Positions 54,524-63,869 of a stretch of DNA of 64,000 bases are shown here, piece by piece (within the stretch, counting starts at the first letter, position 1; each line of letters starts with the position of its first letter). Where the stretch lies: positions 1-64,000 of the forward strand of contig PAQL01000041.1 of assembly GCA_002709295.1 (NCBI GenBank), read 5' to 3'. The notes beneath the pieces were generated by a model, which had not been told where the DNA came from, made no database searches, and saw only the letters and a list, made by a program, of their open reading frames with translations. Source of the DNA: Phycisphaerae bacterium (GTDB lineage: Bacteria; Planctomycetota; Phycisphaerae; Phycisphaerales; SM1A02). Made by a program: the position numbers and the translations under genes.

Positions 54524-55378
54524 TCAGACCTTGAGCTGTCCGTAACGAACGGACTTGCGACGACGGATGATCCGAGCGTCGCTCGACTTGCCGCGAGCAC
54601 GCGTGCGACCACCCTTGGACTGGGTGCCCGCTGCGTTGGACGGCTCCTGGCCACCCTTCGACTTGCCGTCGCCACCGCCGTGGGGGTGACAGTGGTGGCT
54701 CATCGCCACACCACGGGTTCGAGGGCGGCGACCGAGCCATCGGGCCCGGCCGGCCTTTCCGAGGACCACGTTTCCGTGGTCGGGGTTGCCGATGACGCCG
54801 ATCGTGGCACGACACTCGAGCGAGACCTGACGAATCTCGCCGGAGGGCATCACGATGGTCGCCCAGCGACCTTCCTTGTTGGTGAGCCTGGCACCCACAC
54901 CGGCGGACCGGCAGAGCTTGCCACCGCCACCGGGCTGCATCTCGACGCAGTGCAGCGAGAGGCCGGTCGGGATGTGCTTGATCGGCATGCAGTTGCCGGG
55001 GCTCGGCTCGATCGCCTCGCCACTGGAGAGCAGCACGTCTCCGTCGGTGATGTCCCGGGGGGCCGGGATGTATCGGAGGGTGCCGTCCTCGTAGCGGAGC
55101 AGGGCGATGTGGGACGACCGGTTGGGGTCGTACTCGATGCCGATCACGGTGGCCGGCATGTCGTCCTTGCGACGCTTGAAGTCGATCTTGCGATAACGAC
55201 GCTTGTGACCGCCACCTCGTCCGAGGACGGTGATCTTGCCCTGGTTGTTGCGGGCACCGGTCTTGTGGAGCGGTGCGAGCAGCGACTTCTCCGGAGTCTT
55301 CTTGGTCACCTCGACGTGGAGGTTGACCGAAGCGTTCCGGCGTCCGGGGGTCGTTGGCTTGTAGACGCGAATGGCCAT
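54524..55378 (-). CDS. rplB: 50S ribosomal protein L2
   Basis: 284 residues. It opens with [18 protein letters not shown] and has [19 protein letters not shown], and the peptidyl-transferase loop [18 protein letters not shown], in which an extra HCHPH-type segment replaces the usual MNPVDHPHGGG; the final H-P-H-G-G-G is kept. L2 is central to subunit association and peptidyl transfer. Confidence 0.97.
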   Translation of the reverse strand: MAIRVYKPTTPGRRNASVNLHVEVTKKTPEKSLLAPLHKTGARNNQGKITVLGRGGGHKRRYRKIDFKRRKDDMPATVIGIEYDPNRSSHIALLRYEDGTLRYIPAPRDITDGDVLLSSGEAIEPSPGNCMPIKHIPTGLSLHCVEMQPGGGGKLCRSAGVGARLTNKEGRWATIVMPSGEIRQVSLECRATIGVIGNPDHGNVVLGKAGRARWLGRRPRTRGVAMSHHCHPHGGGDGKSKGGQEPSNAAGTQSKGGRTRARGKSSDARIIRRRKSVRYGQLKV

Positions 55379-55424
55379 GGAAACTCGTCCTCTCGGTCGG
55401 CTCTGCCGACGCTCGGGCGGGGGG

Positions 55425-55703
55425 TCAGATCAGGTCGATTCGATCTTCGGGGTGAAGCTTGACGATTGCTCGCTTGACGGTGGCGGGCTTGACCGACCCG
55501 TACCTCGTGCGACGGGTCTCGCCCTTGCGGTTCTGGGTGGCGACGGACACCACTCGAACGCTGAAGAGCTCCTCGACCGCCTTGCGGATCTCGGCCTTGG
55601 TCGACCTTCGATCGACCTCGAACGAGTAGCGGTTGTGCTCGGCGCTGTCGACGGTCGCCTTCTCGGTGACCAGCGGCTTGCGGATGACGTCGGTGGCATG
55701 CAT
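55425..55703 (-). CDS. rplW: 50S ribosomal protein L23
   Basis: 92 residues from the ATG at 55703, one base after the rplD stop. DVIRKPLVTEKATVDSAEHN opens it; TRRTRYGSVKPATVKRAIVK follows. L23 is the docking site for trigger factor and SRP at the tunnel exit. Confidence 0.97.
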   Translation of the reverse strand: MHATDVIRKPLVTEKATVDSAEHNRYSFEVDRRSTKAEIRKAVEELFSVRVVSVATQNRKGETRRTRYGSVKPATVKRAIVKLHPEDRIDLI

Positions 55704-55704
55704 G

Positions 55705-56418
55705 TCAGGCGACTTCCTTTCCGGCATCGGAGGCCGCGGCGGCCTTCGGGAAGCAGGATCCGTCGAGGAACGACTCGAGCCCCGCCCGGTCGATGACCAG
55801 GTAGCGGTGGTTGAGCATCTCGAAGGCGTTGAGCTGATCGACCCGGGTGGTGTCGACGTTCGGAAGGTTCCGGGCCGACAGGGCCGCCATGCGGTTCTCG
55901 GTGTCGAGGGCCAGCAGGCAGGTCCGATCGATGCCGAGGCCGCCGAGGATGGCCACCATGTCCCGGGTGCGGGGGGTGTCCATGGACAGGTCGTTGACGC
56001 ACTTGACCTCACCGTCGACGAGCTTGGCGAGAAGCGCGTTCCGGTTGGCCAGGCGACGCATCCGCTTGGTCAGGCTGCTGCGGAAGGCCTCACGGGTCCG
56101 GGTCTTGGCGAAGGCGTGACCGCCGCCCTTGCGGATCGGGGATCTCGCCGGGCCGACCCGGGCGTTGCCGGTGCCCTTCTGGCGATAGAGCTTCCGGGTC
56201 GAGCCCTTGACCTGACCTCGGGTCTTGGTCCGGGCCGAGCCCTGTCGCTGGTTGCCGTGGGTGATCACGTACGCCTGCTTGAGCAGGGCGTAGCGGATGT
56301 GACCGCCGAGGTCGGCGGGATCGATCTTCAGGGTGTCCACCTGCTTGCCGGCGCGATCGAGGATCGGGAGATCGATCGGGGCCAGCGGTTGTTCGGGATG
56401 CTCGATGGCTTCGCTCAT
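55705..56418 (-). CDS. rplD: 50S ribosomal protein L4
   Basis: 237 residues, about 30 longer than usual, mostly at both ends. The tunnel loop GSTRKLYRQKGTGNARVGPA and the helix FRSSLTKRMRRLANRNALLA identify it. In E. coli L4 represses its own operon. An unusually long gap of 283 bases separates it from rplC. Confidence 0.97.
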   Translation of the reverse strand: MSEAIEHPEQPLAPIDLPILDRAGKQVDTLKIDPADLGGHIRYALLKQAYVITHGNQRQGSARTKTRGQVKGSTRKLYRQKGTGNARVGPARSPIRKGGGHAFAKTRTREAFRSSLTKRMRRLANRNALLAKLVDGEVKCVNDLSMDTPRTRDMVAILGGLGIDRTCLLALDTENRMAALSARNLPNVDTTRVDQLNAFEMLNHRYLVIDRAGLESFLDGSCFPKAAAASDAGKEVA

Positions 56419-56597
56419 GGTCTTCCTTGCTCCCGTCTCGACCCGATGGGCCCCTGACGGGTTGCCGGTGTTCCGGCTTTCGCCTCACCCTCCGGCCGCC
56501 TTTCAATACCTGGCGACGGGCAGGGTTCGACTCGGTTCCGAGTGCCTTTCACCTCAGGGAGTCGCGATCGCGATGGATCCGATCGGTGTCGGGCGGA

Positions 56598-56630
56598 GGT
56601 TGTCGTGATCCGGTGGTTCCCGTGATCCGG
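56598..56630. repeat. Two direct repeats in the rplC-rplD gap
   Basis: GGTTGTCGTGATCCGG (56598-56613) and GGTTCCCGTGATCCGG (56615-56630) agree at 14 of 16 positions. They lie in the 283-base gap between rplC and rplD, which contains no ORF of note. A protein- or RNA-binding role is possible but not shown. Confidence 0.6.
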
Positions 56631-56669
56631 CTCCCCTCATCGAGGGTGAGACCGGCAGGCCTTCCGGAT

Positions 56670-56693
56670 CGGTCGGGCATCCGAGCCCGACCG
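56670..56693 (-). promoter_or_regulatory. Stem-loop just after rplC
   Basis: A perfect 9-pair stem with a 6-base loop begins nine bases beyond the rplC stop codon. No T tract follows, so it could slow decay or act in attenuation rather than end transcription. Confidence 0.55.
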
Positions 56694-56701
56694 TTGGTGG
56701 A

Positions 56702-57400
56702 TCAGGCTTCGGCTTGCGCCCTCGCCTTCGACTTGTAGAGACGAGTGGCGGGGCGGATGTACAGATCGCCGCCGTTGGGACCGGGGACCGGACCCTTGAC
56801 GACGAGGAGGTTCTTCTCGGGATCGGCGTGGACGACGTCGAGGCTGCGAACGGTGACCCGCTCGGCGCCCATCTGACCGGCCATCCTCTTGCCCTTCTTG
56901 ATCTTCGGACCGGTACCGAGGTTGGTGGCATGACCACCGATCGAGCCCGGGGAGCGGTGTGCCCGCTTCACGCCGTGGCTGGCCTCGAGACCGGAGAAGT
57001 TGTGTCGCTTCATCGGGCCCTGGAAGCCCTTGCCCTTGCTGGTCCCGGAGACGTCGACGAACTTCACGTCCTCGAACATCGAGACGTCGACGGTCTGGCC
57101 GAGCTCGTAGCCGGCCGCCTCGTCGTCGTTCTCGACGCGGAACTCGCTGTGGATCTTCTTGGGAGCGGTCTTCGCCTTGGCGTCGTGACCGATCTGCGGC
57201 ATCGCGGCTCGGCGGACCTTGGCATCCTCGAAGCCCATCTGGATCGCGGCGTATCCGTCGACCTCGGTGGTCTTCACCTGGGTCACGACGCAGGGGCCGG
57301 CCTCGATCACGGTCACCGGGATGTTGGTGCCGTCCTCGTGGAACCAGCGGGACATTCCCACCTTGCGGCCGAGGATCGCGACGTTCTTGACGGGAGGCAT
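56702..57400 (-). CDS. rplC: 50S ribosomal protein L3
   Basis: 232 residues, slightly long. ILGRKVGMSRWFHEDGTNIP opens the protein; the loop KGKGFQGPMKRHNFSGLEAS reaches the peptidyl transferase centre, and HRSPGSIGGHATN is a family mark. L3 starts 50S assembly. It is separated from rpsJ by 129 bases containing a terminator-like hairpin. Confidence 0.97.
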   Translation of the reverse strand: MPPVKNVAILGRKVGMSRWFHEDGTNIPVTVIEAGPCVVTQVKTTEVDGYAAIQMGFEDAKVRRAAMPQIGHDAKAKTAPKKIHSEFRVENDDEAAGYELGQTVDVSMFEDVKFVDVSGTSKGKGFQGPMKRHNFSGLEASHGVKRAHRSPGSIGGHATNLGTGPKIKKGKRMAGQMGAERVTVRSLDVVHADPEKNLLVVKGPVPGPNGGDLYIRPATRLYKSKARAQAEA

Positions 57401-57486
57401 GTGGTTCCTTTCAGAGGCTGGTCCGGAGTCTTCCGGAGGATGCTTGGCCAGAGGTCGTCGACGTGGCCGGTGCGAGGGGATGCGAA

Positions 57487-57521
57487 ACGGGTCGTCCTCG
57501 CCTCAGGGCGGAACGACCCGT
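57487..57521 (-). terminator. Terminator-like hairpin between rpsJ and rplC
   Basis: A perfect 9-pair stem (57513-57521 with 57487-57495) is followed on the minus strand by TTTCG. It starts nine bases after the rpsJ stop codon. It may attenuate the operon or let rpsJ be made in excess. Confidence 0.6.
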
Positions 57522-57529
57522 CGATTGAA

Positions 57530-57838
<309 letters not shown>

Positions 57839-58182
57839 GCGATTTCAGTTTCCGAAGAAGTGAGCGTCGAACAGAAGGATCAGTGATCGAGTCCCGACAT
57901 GCGGTCGGGTCGACCGGGAAGGTGAGAACAGCGGGTTGCCGGTCGAGACCGGCGAGTGGACGTGACGCGGGTGAAGGAATCGGTCCGAAACCGAAACGCC
58001 AAAATCACGCGCGAACCGCGAATGGTACCGATTCCCGCGATTCTGTCAACGCCCGGCAGGGCGGGGGTCCGGGATCGCCGCCGGGCCCGGGGAGGCTCCG
58101 GGCCTCGATCGACCGTACCATGCGTGGCCGCCAGCCAGAGTCCCGGGGGCGATCCCCGAGCCCACCATGAGGGCCCCGACCC
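57839..58182. other. Divergent intergenic region upstream of the ribosomal operon
   Basis: 344 bases without a gene. They hold the predicted rpsJ promoter (58022-58049), about 175 bases of rpsJ leader with a perfect hairpin GCCGGT-CTCG-ACCGGC at about 57937-57952, and the upstream region of the unknown secreted protein on the plus strand. I saw no RNA gene or riboswitch I can name. Confidence 0.6.
58022..58049 (-). promoter_or_regulatory. Sigma-70 type promoter of the ribosomal protein operon
   Basis: On the minus strand TTGACA (58049-58044) is a perfect -35; after 16 bases comes TACCAT (58027-58022), four of six matches to the -10 consensus. Transcription would begin near 58014, about 175 bases before rpsJ. 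The 16-base spacer is the same as in the 23S promoter. Confidence 0.65.
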
Positions 58183-59637
58183 ATGTCCATCCTCACGATC
58201 CTGACCCTCTGCACCGCCCTGAATCCTCTCCAAACCCCGTTTTCAGCTCAGGAAGCGGGTTCTGAGGCTTCCGAGCCCCCCTCCAAGAGGGTGGAGAATC
58301 GATCCCTCGGATGCTCCTTCACCCTCCCCACCGATGGTTCGGCGGTGATCTCAGGGGGGGCGACGAACCCCCAGATTCGGGCCGTCCAGGCGACTTCCAA
58401 CCCCCCGGCATGGGAAATCACCGCCCAAAGAATCGAATTTCCGACCCCGGAAGGAGGATTTGGCCAGTCCACGGCCATCACCCCCGCCCGAATGGCTTCG
58501 GCCTTCATCGCCGATGCTCGGGAGTCCAACGGAGGGGATCTGGAGATCGGGGAGCAGGGTGAGGACCTCCGAATCGACGAACTCCAGGCCTCCAGAGTGA
58601 CCGGCTACCTGAGCCATGAATCGGGTCGGACCGCTCGATTCGACTGGACCTTCATCCAGACCGGCCCCAACCGCTTCCTTCTTCTTCAATTCCTCGCAGA
58701 TCGGAACCGCTGGCCGGGCCCCACCTTCGAGTCGGTGATCGAATCCATCGACATCCAGACCGAACCGGAGCTGGCGATCGACTCGATGGAGCTGGTCGAT
58801 CGCGGCCGGTCGATCATCCGTGAAATCGACGAAAAAGCCCTTAAAAGCGTGATTTCAAGGCTGAAGGAGGGTGTCTACTACCGTCTTCAGGGCGTCGACG
58901 CGGAGTCGGAGAAACCGACCGAACTCGGCTGCAGCAGAATCATCGCCATGGAGACCACCCGGGATGCGGTCCGGGACTCCAGAGCCCCGACCCCTCGACT
59001 CGAGGGAGAGACCGGCCTCCTCATCTGGATGCAGGTCCGGGTGCTCCCCTCCACCCCGGAAGGCCCCTACCAGGATGTCGATCTCCGAGCCTGGCTGTCA
59101 TGGGACCGGGAGGAGGAATGGTGGACGATGAGGACCACCGTCCGCATCAAGGGGACCGATGCCAGCCGGACCAATGCCGTGACCGGACTTCGACCTCGAC
59201 CCCTGCCGAAGGATCCTCGTCGCTGGCTGCAGGTCATCAGCGGCGGCAGGGAATCGTTCGAACGGGATGACCTCAAGCTTCAGGTGCCGGATCTGGACAC
59301 CTATCTGTCCGAGGCGGAGCGGCTGGTGCTGCCCGAACTCCTGGCCGCGATCCAGGCTCCCCGCGGTGATTTCGGCGTCTACGCCTGGAACGAGGACCGG
59401 CTCTCCATCACCCGCCGACTCGAGGACTGGCTTCCGGGCGGGGACTCCCGACAGCCCGCGACCCTCATGAGCCGTCCTGCGGCCGACGCCTGGCCCGCGA
59501 CCCAGATCCTGGGGGATGATGGGGTCCTGCGGGAACGCATCACGCCGAGAGCCGGTGGCGAGGTCACCTGGTCGAGAATCGAACTCGAGGAACTTCGCGG
59601 CCTCTACCTGCAAAAAGGAATCCCCTTCGACGGTTGA
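58183..59637 (+). CDS. Hypothetical secreted protein
   Basis: 484 residues. A short hydrophobic start (MSILTILTLCTALNPL) looks like a signal peptide, cut near AQEA. The rest is soluble, with alternating strands and acidic loops; I recognise no family. Residues about 40-200 have a beta-rich pattern seen in lipoprotein-like domains. The next gene on the strand starts 24 bases downstream (or overlaps by four bases if its TTG is used), so they likely form an operon. Confidence 0.75.
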   Translation: MSILTILTLCTALNPLQTPFSAQEAGSEASEPPSKRVENRSLGCSFTLPTDGSAVISGGATNPQIRAVQATSNPPAWEITAQRIEFPTPEGGFGQSTAITPARMASAFIADARESNGGDLEIGEQGEDLRIDELQASRVTGYLSHESGRTARFDWTFIQTGPNRFLLLQFLADRNRWPGPTFESVIESIDIQTEPELAIDSMELVDRGRSIIREIDEKALKSVISRLKEGVYYRLQGVDAESEKPTELGCSRIIAMETTRDAVRDSRAPTPRLEGETGLLIWMQVRVLPSTPEGPYQDVDLRAWLSWDREEEWWTMRTTVRIKGTDASRTNAVTGLRPRPLPKDPRRWLQVISGGRESFERDDLKLQVPDLDTYLSEAERLVLPELLAAIQAPRGDFGVYAWNEDRLSITRRLEDWLPGGDSRQPATLMSRPAADAWPATQILGDDGVLRERITPRAGGEVTWSRIELEELRGLYLQKGIPFDG

Positions 59638-59660
59638 GCGAAACGCTCGGCGTTTTCTCG

Positions 59661-60446
59661 ATGGAGCCCCTGCCGATGATCCAGTCCAGTCAGGATGCCG
59701 ACGATCTCCGCGTGTTGCTGGCCATTCCGGTCTACAACGAGGTGAATCACGTTCATTCGGTGCTGACCGAGGTCCGACGACGGATCGACGACGTACTCGT
59801 CATCGACGACGGTTCGACCGACGGAACCCCCCAGGCACTGGCCGAGCACCCCGTCGAGGTGATCCGGCACGCATCCAATCGCGGCTACGGCCGGAGCATG
59901 CAGGACATGATGCGATGGGCTGCCTTCGACGGATTCGACTGGCTGGTGACCATGGACTGCGACGAACAGCATGAACCCGCCGCCATACCCCGTTTCATCG
60001 AGGCGATCGAACGGGACGATCTGGATGTCGTCTCCGGCAGCAGGTATCTCGATCCCGAAGGTCGTGTCGACGCCCCCCCGCCGGATCGCCGCCGCATCAA
60101 CGGCATCCTCACCGAGGAGATCAACCGGCGACTCGGTCTCGATCTCACCGACGCGTTCTGCGGCTTCAAGGCCTATCGCGTCTCATCCCTGGCCTCGCTT
60201 CAACTGGATGTCGACGGCTACGACTTCCCCATGCAGTTCTGGGTCCAGGCGATCGCCAACGGGCTCCGGATCGGCGAGATCCCGGTCCGTCTGATCTACA
60301 ACGATCCCAGTCGGTCCTTCGGTGGCCCGCTCGACGATCCCGCCAATCGACTCACGGTCTACCGACGAACGTTCGAGCGGGAGCTGGTCCGATGCGAGGA
60401 CCGGCTGCCGTTGGCCCCTCCGACGGTCGCCGATCTCTCCTCCTGA
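59661..60446 (+). CDS. Family 2 glycosyltransferase (dolichyl-phosphate-mannose-synthase-like)
   Basis: 261 residues from the ATG at 59661; a TTG at 59634 overlaps the upstream stop and would give 270. VLLAIPVYNEVNHVHSVL, VLVIDDGSTDGTPQALAE, the DXD-like VTMDCDEQHEP and the GYGRSMQDM loop show a GT-A enzyme of the polyprenyl-phosphate glycosyltransferase group. No membrane helix is visible. It may transfer a sugar to polyprenyl phosphate; the donor is unknown. Confidence 0.9.
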   Translation: MEPLPMIQSSQDADDLRVLLAIPVYNEVNHVHSVLTEVRRRIDDVLVIDDGSTDGTPQALAEHPVEVIRHASNRGYGRSMQDMMRWAAFDGFDWLVTMDCDEQHEPAAIPRFIEAIERDDLDVVSGSRYLDPEGRVDAPPPDRRRINGILTEEINRRLGLDLTDAFCGFKAYRVSSLASLQLDVDGYDFPMQFWVQAIANGLRIGEIPVRLIYNDPSRSFGGPLDDPANRLTVYRRTFERELVRCEDRLPLAPPTVADLSS

Positions 60447-60489
60447 CCGGGTTCGGACGACGGACCGGCAGGCCTCAGGCTCGATGCAT

Positions 60490-60511
60490 CACCCGCCACG
60501 ATCCGCGGGTG
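60490..60511 (+). promoter_or_regulatory. Short hairpin before the BshC-like gene
   Basis: Seven-pair arms (60490-60496 and 60505-60511) with an 8-base loop lie in the 78-base gap between the glycosyltransferase and the BshC-like gene, 13 bases before the latter's start. Role unknown. Confidence 0.3.
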
Positions 60512-60524
60512 AACCTGATTCCCG

Positions 60525-61901
60525 GTGAACGAGGTGGTGGTGGCCGAGACGACGATCCAACCCGAGCCCGGACACTGGACGACCGTCGACCCGGATCGAA
60601 CGGGAATGTTCGCCTCCGCGCGTCGGGCCACCCGGGAGACGATGAATCTCGCTTCGAACCTGACGGTCGTCGCCACCGGGCACCAGGCCGCGATCTGGCA
60701 TCCTGGAATCCTCGCCAAGGACCTGGCGATCACCGCGCTGGCCGCCCACGGCACCGCATCCGGCCGGGCCATGCAGGCGATCCACTTCATCGCCGACCAC
60801 GATGCCAACGACGGTGGCCTGATCCCCTACCCGGGCCCCGGTCCATCGCGAGCGAGCTGGCGGATGCTCCCGGTCAGTGAAGGCACCGCCACCCGGGATC
60901 TTCCGGCAGCGCCCCCCTCCTCCCCACCCACCGATGCGATCGGCATCGCGGCTGTCTCCGAAGGGATGGCGGCGATCCACGCCGCGGTGTCCGCCCATGC
61001 CGATGCGGCGAATCTTGCCTTGCAGCTGGGTCTGGCGACCGACACCCTGGCGAGCCCGTTCACCGGCGGGGTCCCCCGTCGCTCGATGTCCCGCCTCCTC
61101 GAGGCGCCCATCGGACTGGAACTCGTCGATCGCATGCTTCAGGATCCCGAAGCCTGCATCACCGCCCACGACGAGGCGGTCGAGGCCGACCGACGAACCC
61201 GGGCCGACGGATCCGGCCGATGGCCGCGTGGTGCGGCCCGACCCCTTCGTCGAGGTTCCACCGAGGAACTCCCCTTGTGGCGGGCGACGGAACATGGCCG
61301 CCGACCGGTGCTGCGAGGAGAGCGGATCGATCCCGCATCCTGCCGACCCCGGGCCCTTCTGGCGACCGCGCTGGCTCGGCTCGGCGGCTGCGATCTCTTC
61401 GTGCACGGCCTGGGCGGCAGCCACTACGACCCGACCATGGAGGATTGGATCGGACGATGGCTCGGACCCGAGGTCGCCGCCGAACTCGCCCCCGTGACCA
61501 TGGCCACCGCGACTCTGCGACTGCCGATCGAGGTCGAATCACCCCCGGAGACGCCCCCGGCGACTCCGGAAGGACTGCATCGTCTGTTGTCGGATCCGGA
61601 TCTGGATCGAAACGCGGCTCCACGCCGCGAGCAGCTGCTCGCCTCCATCGAGGTCGCGGCCCGACGGAGTCTCGATCGACGGTCGGCGTTCGACGCCCTG
61701 CGTCGGGAGATCGACCTCGCCCGGACCCGCGGACGCGACACCATCGATCGGTACCGGGGCCGGCTCGCCGCTGAAGGTGAACGACGACGAGGACTCGAGA
61801 TCGCGAGCGATCGGACGTGGGCGTTCCCGATGCATCGATCCGAGGACCTTCGAAGCCTGGCCGCGAAGATCGATCGTTCGTTCTCAGGCCGGTCGGCCTG
61901 A
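60525..61901 (+). CDS. Uncharacterised protein with BshC-like motifs
   Basis: 458 residues from a GTG. Two N-terminal segments recall bacillithiol synthase BshC: VVATGHQAAIWHPGILAKDL near residue 50 (compare TGQQAGL of BshC) and HFIADHDANDG near 90. A later segment, CDLFVHGLGGSHYDPTMEDW near 290, is a mark I associate with planctomycete relatives. The C-terminal 120 residues are helical and charged. No bshA or bshB lies near. Whether it adds cysteine to a sugar amine as BshC does is unproven; the similarity is remote and by eye. Confidence 0.65.
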   Translation: MNEVVVAETTIQPEPGHWTTVDPDRTGMFASARRATRETMNLASNLTVVATGHQAAIWHPGILAKDLAITALAAHGTASGRAMQAIHFIADHDANDGGLIPYPGPGPSRASWRMLPVSEGTATRDLPAAPPSSPPTDAIGIAAVSEGMAAIHAAVSAHADAANLALQLGLATDTLASPFTGGVPRRSMSRLLEAPIGLELVDRMLQDPEACITAHDEAVEADRRTRADGSGRWPRGAARPLRRGSTEELPLWRATEHGRRPVLRGERIDPASCRPRALLATALARLGGCDLFVHGLGGSHYDPTMEDWIGRWLGPEVAAELAPVTMATATLRLPIEVESPPETPPATPEGLHRLLSDPDLDRNAAPRREQLLASIEVAARRSLDRRSAFDALRREIDLARTRGRDTIDRYRGRLAAEGERRRGLEIASDRTWAFPMHRSEDLRSLAAKIDRSFSGRSA

Positions 61902-61930
61902 GAGACCCGTCCCCCTGATCCGGTCGGGGG

Positions 61931-62935
61931 TCAGCCCTCGCCGAAGGGTCGGGCCCGGTAGAAGCGGGCGTCACCCAGACCACGAACCGGCTCGGTGAAA
62001 CCGGTGACGTCGGCGGCATTCCGGTCGACCGCATCCAGGGCCATTCGAGTGGCCGCGTCGAGATCGTCGAGACGACTGACGAACACCGCCTCGGGGGTCG
62101 CGGGGACCTTGATCGCCCCGTGTTCCTGACGACCGTGGTGACTGGCGATGATGTGCTGCAGCGCGAGCTTCGCATCCGGGGGAAGCGGCTCTCCGCCGGC
62201 CTGCCGGGCCCGGGCCGCATAGGTCTCGAGCATCACCACGCCGTCGACGAGATGCCCGAGGAGATTCCCCCGCCGGGTGTACTCGAAGCGTTCCGGATCG
62301 ATCTCCAGCACCTTGCCCGAATCATGAAGCATGAGTCCGAGCAGGACGATGTCCCGATCCAGCTCGGGATGCAGCGGGAGCACCGCGTCCGCGGACTTGA
62401 GGAGCGACAAGGTGTGCTCCAGAAGGCCGCCCAGCACGGCATGGTGCATCGAGATCGCCGCGGGCGCCTGCTTGAATCGGGTGATGAAGGCATCGTCGCC
62501 GAGGTAGGCCTCCACCAGCGCCTTCGCCGCGGGGTGCTCCAGCGAATCGAGGATCGCCTTCATTTCCGCGAACATCTCCTCGGGATCCCGACTGCTCGCA
62601 GGCAGCAGGGTCCGGAGACGGTCGGCATCCACCGAGGCGGGCTCGATCGCCTCGACCCGCACCTGGATCTGATCGTTGAAGTTCTCGCAGCTGCCCGAGA
62701 CATGAACGAACGGGGCACCGACCAGCGATTCCAGCAGTCCCGGGGCGACGGACCACTTGCGTCCGTTCACGCGGCCGGTGGCGTCTCGAAGGACGCACTT
62801 CAGAAACGGGTTGCCGTTGCGGCTGGCGGAGACCTGGGGATTCACGAGGGCGTAGATCCCCTCGACCCTGGTCCCGGGAGTCATGTCGGCGATGTCCAGA
62901 TGCCAACGGTCTGCTTCGATCGCGGTTTCATTCAT
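61931..62935 (-). CDS. OB-fold/HD-domain exoribonuclease-like protein (YhaM type)
   Basis: 334 residues from the ATG at 62935. An N-terminal OB-fold (NPFLKCVLRDATGRVNGRKW) is followed by an HD domain with metal ligands His in MHHAVLGGLLEHTL and the His-Asp pair of GLMLHDSGKVLEI, then HHGRQEHGA. This order matches the YhaM 3'-to-5' exoribonucleases. Its start overlaps the upstream stop by eight bases, so translation is coupled to nnrD. Confidence 0.88.
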   Translation of the reverse strand: MNETAIEADRWHLDIADMTPGTRVEGIYALVNPQVSASRNGNPFLKCVLRDATGRVNGRKWSVAPGLLESLVGAPFVHVSGSCENFNDQIQVRVEAIEPASVDADRLRTLLPASSRDPEEMFAEMKAILDSLEHPAAKALVEAYLGDDAFITRFKQAPAAISMHHAVLGGLLEHTLSLLKSADAVLPLHPELDRDIVLLGLMLHDSGKVLEIDPERFEYTRRGNLLGHLVDGVVMLETYAARARQAGGEPLPPDAKLALQHIIASHHGRQEHGAIKVPATPEAVFVSRLDDLDAATRMALDAVDRNAADVTGFTEPVRGLGDARFYRARPFGEG

Positions 62936-63869
62936 CAATGGACTGTATCAGTCCCCGGGCTTCAGGTATCGAATCAGCCAGTTCGTGCGCGAGAAGTCCC
63001 GCATCACCGATCGTTCGCGACCGGATCATGCCGGCGAGCGAATGAAGTTCGACGCCGATGCAGGCGAGCTCGAAGGCGTCCCGGGTGATGTCGTTCGCAC
63101 GGGCACCGGCACGCGGATGGAACTGCGCGAGCAGTCCACCGATCACTCCGGCGAGCACGTCGCCGCTGCCGCCGGTGGCCAGAGCCGGATTGGGCCGTTC
63201 GCAGCGCCACCATCGTTCTCCATCGGCCACCACGGTCCGGGCCCCCTTGAGCACCACCACCACCGGTCCCCCGCCCGAATCGAGGGCCCGGGCAAGGGAG
63301 GCCGCGGCGTGCGGCCGCCGCTCCTCGTGCAGTGGATCGGCATCGATGCCGAGCACCCGGGCCAGACGCCCCCATTCCCCGGGATGAGGAGTGAGGACGA
63401 TGGGTCCCCGCATCGAGCGGACGCCCGCTCGTGCCAGGGCGTTCAATCCGTCCGCATCCAGGACCCGGGGACGCTCCTCCAGTTCGACGACGTCCCGGAC
63501 GAGATCCTCGATCCCGTCCGGTGAGCCGAGGCCGCACCCGCACACCACGGCATGCGACTGCCGGGCCGCCTCGATACCCCACGCGATCGAGTCGTGATCC
63601 ACCGCTTCGGAGATGCCCAGGGGGATCAGCGTCGCTTCCGGAAGCATGGTCGCCACGGTGGCCGCCAGCGTGCTCGGCACCGCGACGACGGTGAGACCGC
63701 ATCCACTTCGCAATGCAGCCCGAGCGGCGAGCGCCGGCGCTCCGGCCATCATCCTCGGGGTGGTCGATCCACCGATCACCAGCGTGGTCCCGAAGGTGCC
63801 CTTGTGACCGAGGGGGTCGCGTCCGGGCATCGGCGGGACGGTCGGCACCGGGCGGCCGGCATCACTCAT
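62928..63869 (-). CDS. nnrD: ADP-dependent NAD(P)H-hydrate dehydratase
   Basis: 313 residues from the ATG at 63869 (MSDAGRPVPTVPPMPGRDPL). It repairs hydrated NAD(P)H. The YjeF C-terminal kinase-like fold shows HKGTFGTTLVIGGSTTPRMM, VLDADGLNALA, VLTPHPGEWGRLA and the phosphate-binding ATGGSGDVLAGVIGGLLAQ. The partner epimerase domain (NnrE) is not fused. The upstream gene's stop overlaps its start by eight bases (ATGAGTGA). Confidence 0.92.
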   Translation of the reverse strand: MSDAGRPVPTVPPMPGRDPLGHKGTFGTTLVIGGSTTPRMMAGAPALAARAALRSGCGLTVVAVPSTLAATVATMLPEATLIPLGISEAVDHDSIAWGIEAARQSHAVVCGCGLGSPDGIEDLVRDVVELEERPRVLDADGLNALARAGVRSMRGPIVLTPHPGEWGRLARVLGIDADPLHEERRPHAAASLARALDSGGGPVVVVLKGARTVVADGERWWRCERPNPALATGGSGDVLAGVIGGLLAQFHPRAGARANDITRDAFELACIGVELHSLAGMIRSRTIGDAGLLAHELADSIPEARGLIQSIDE

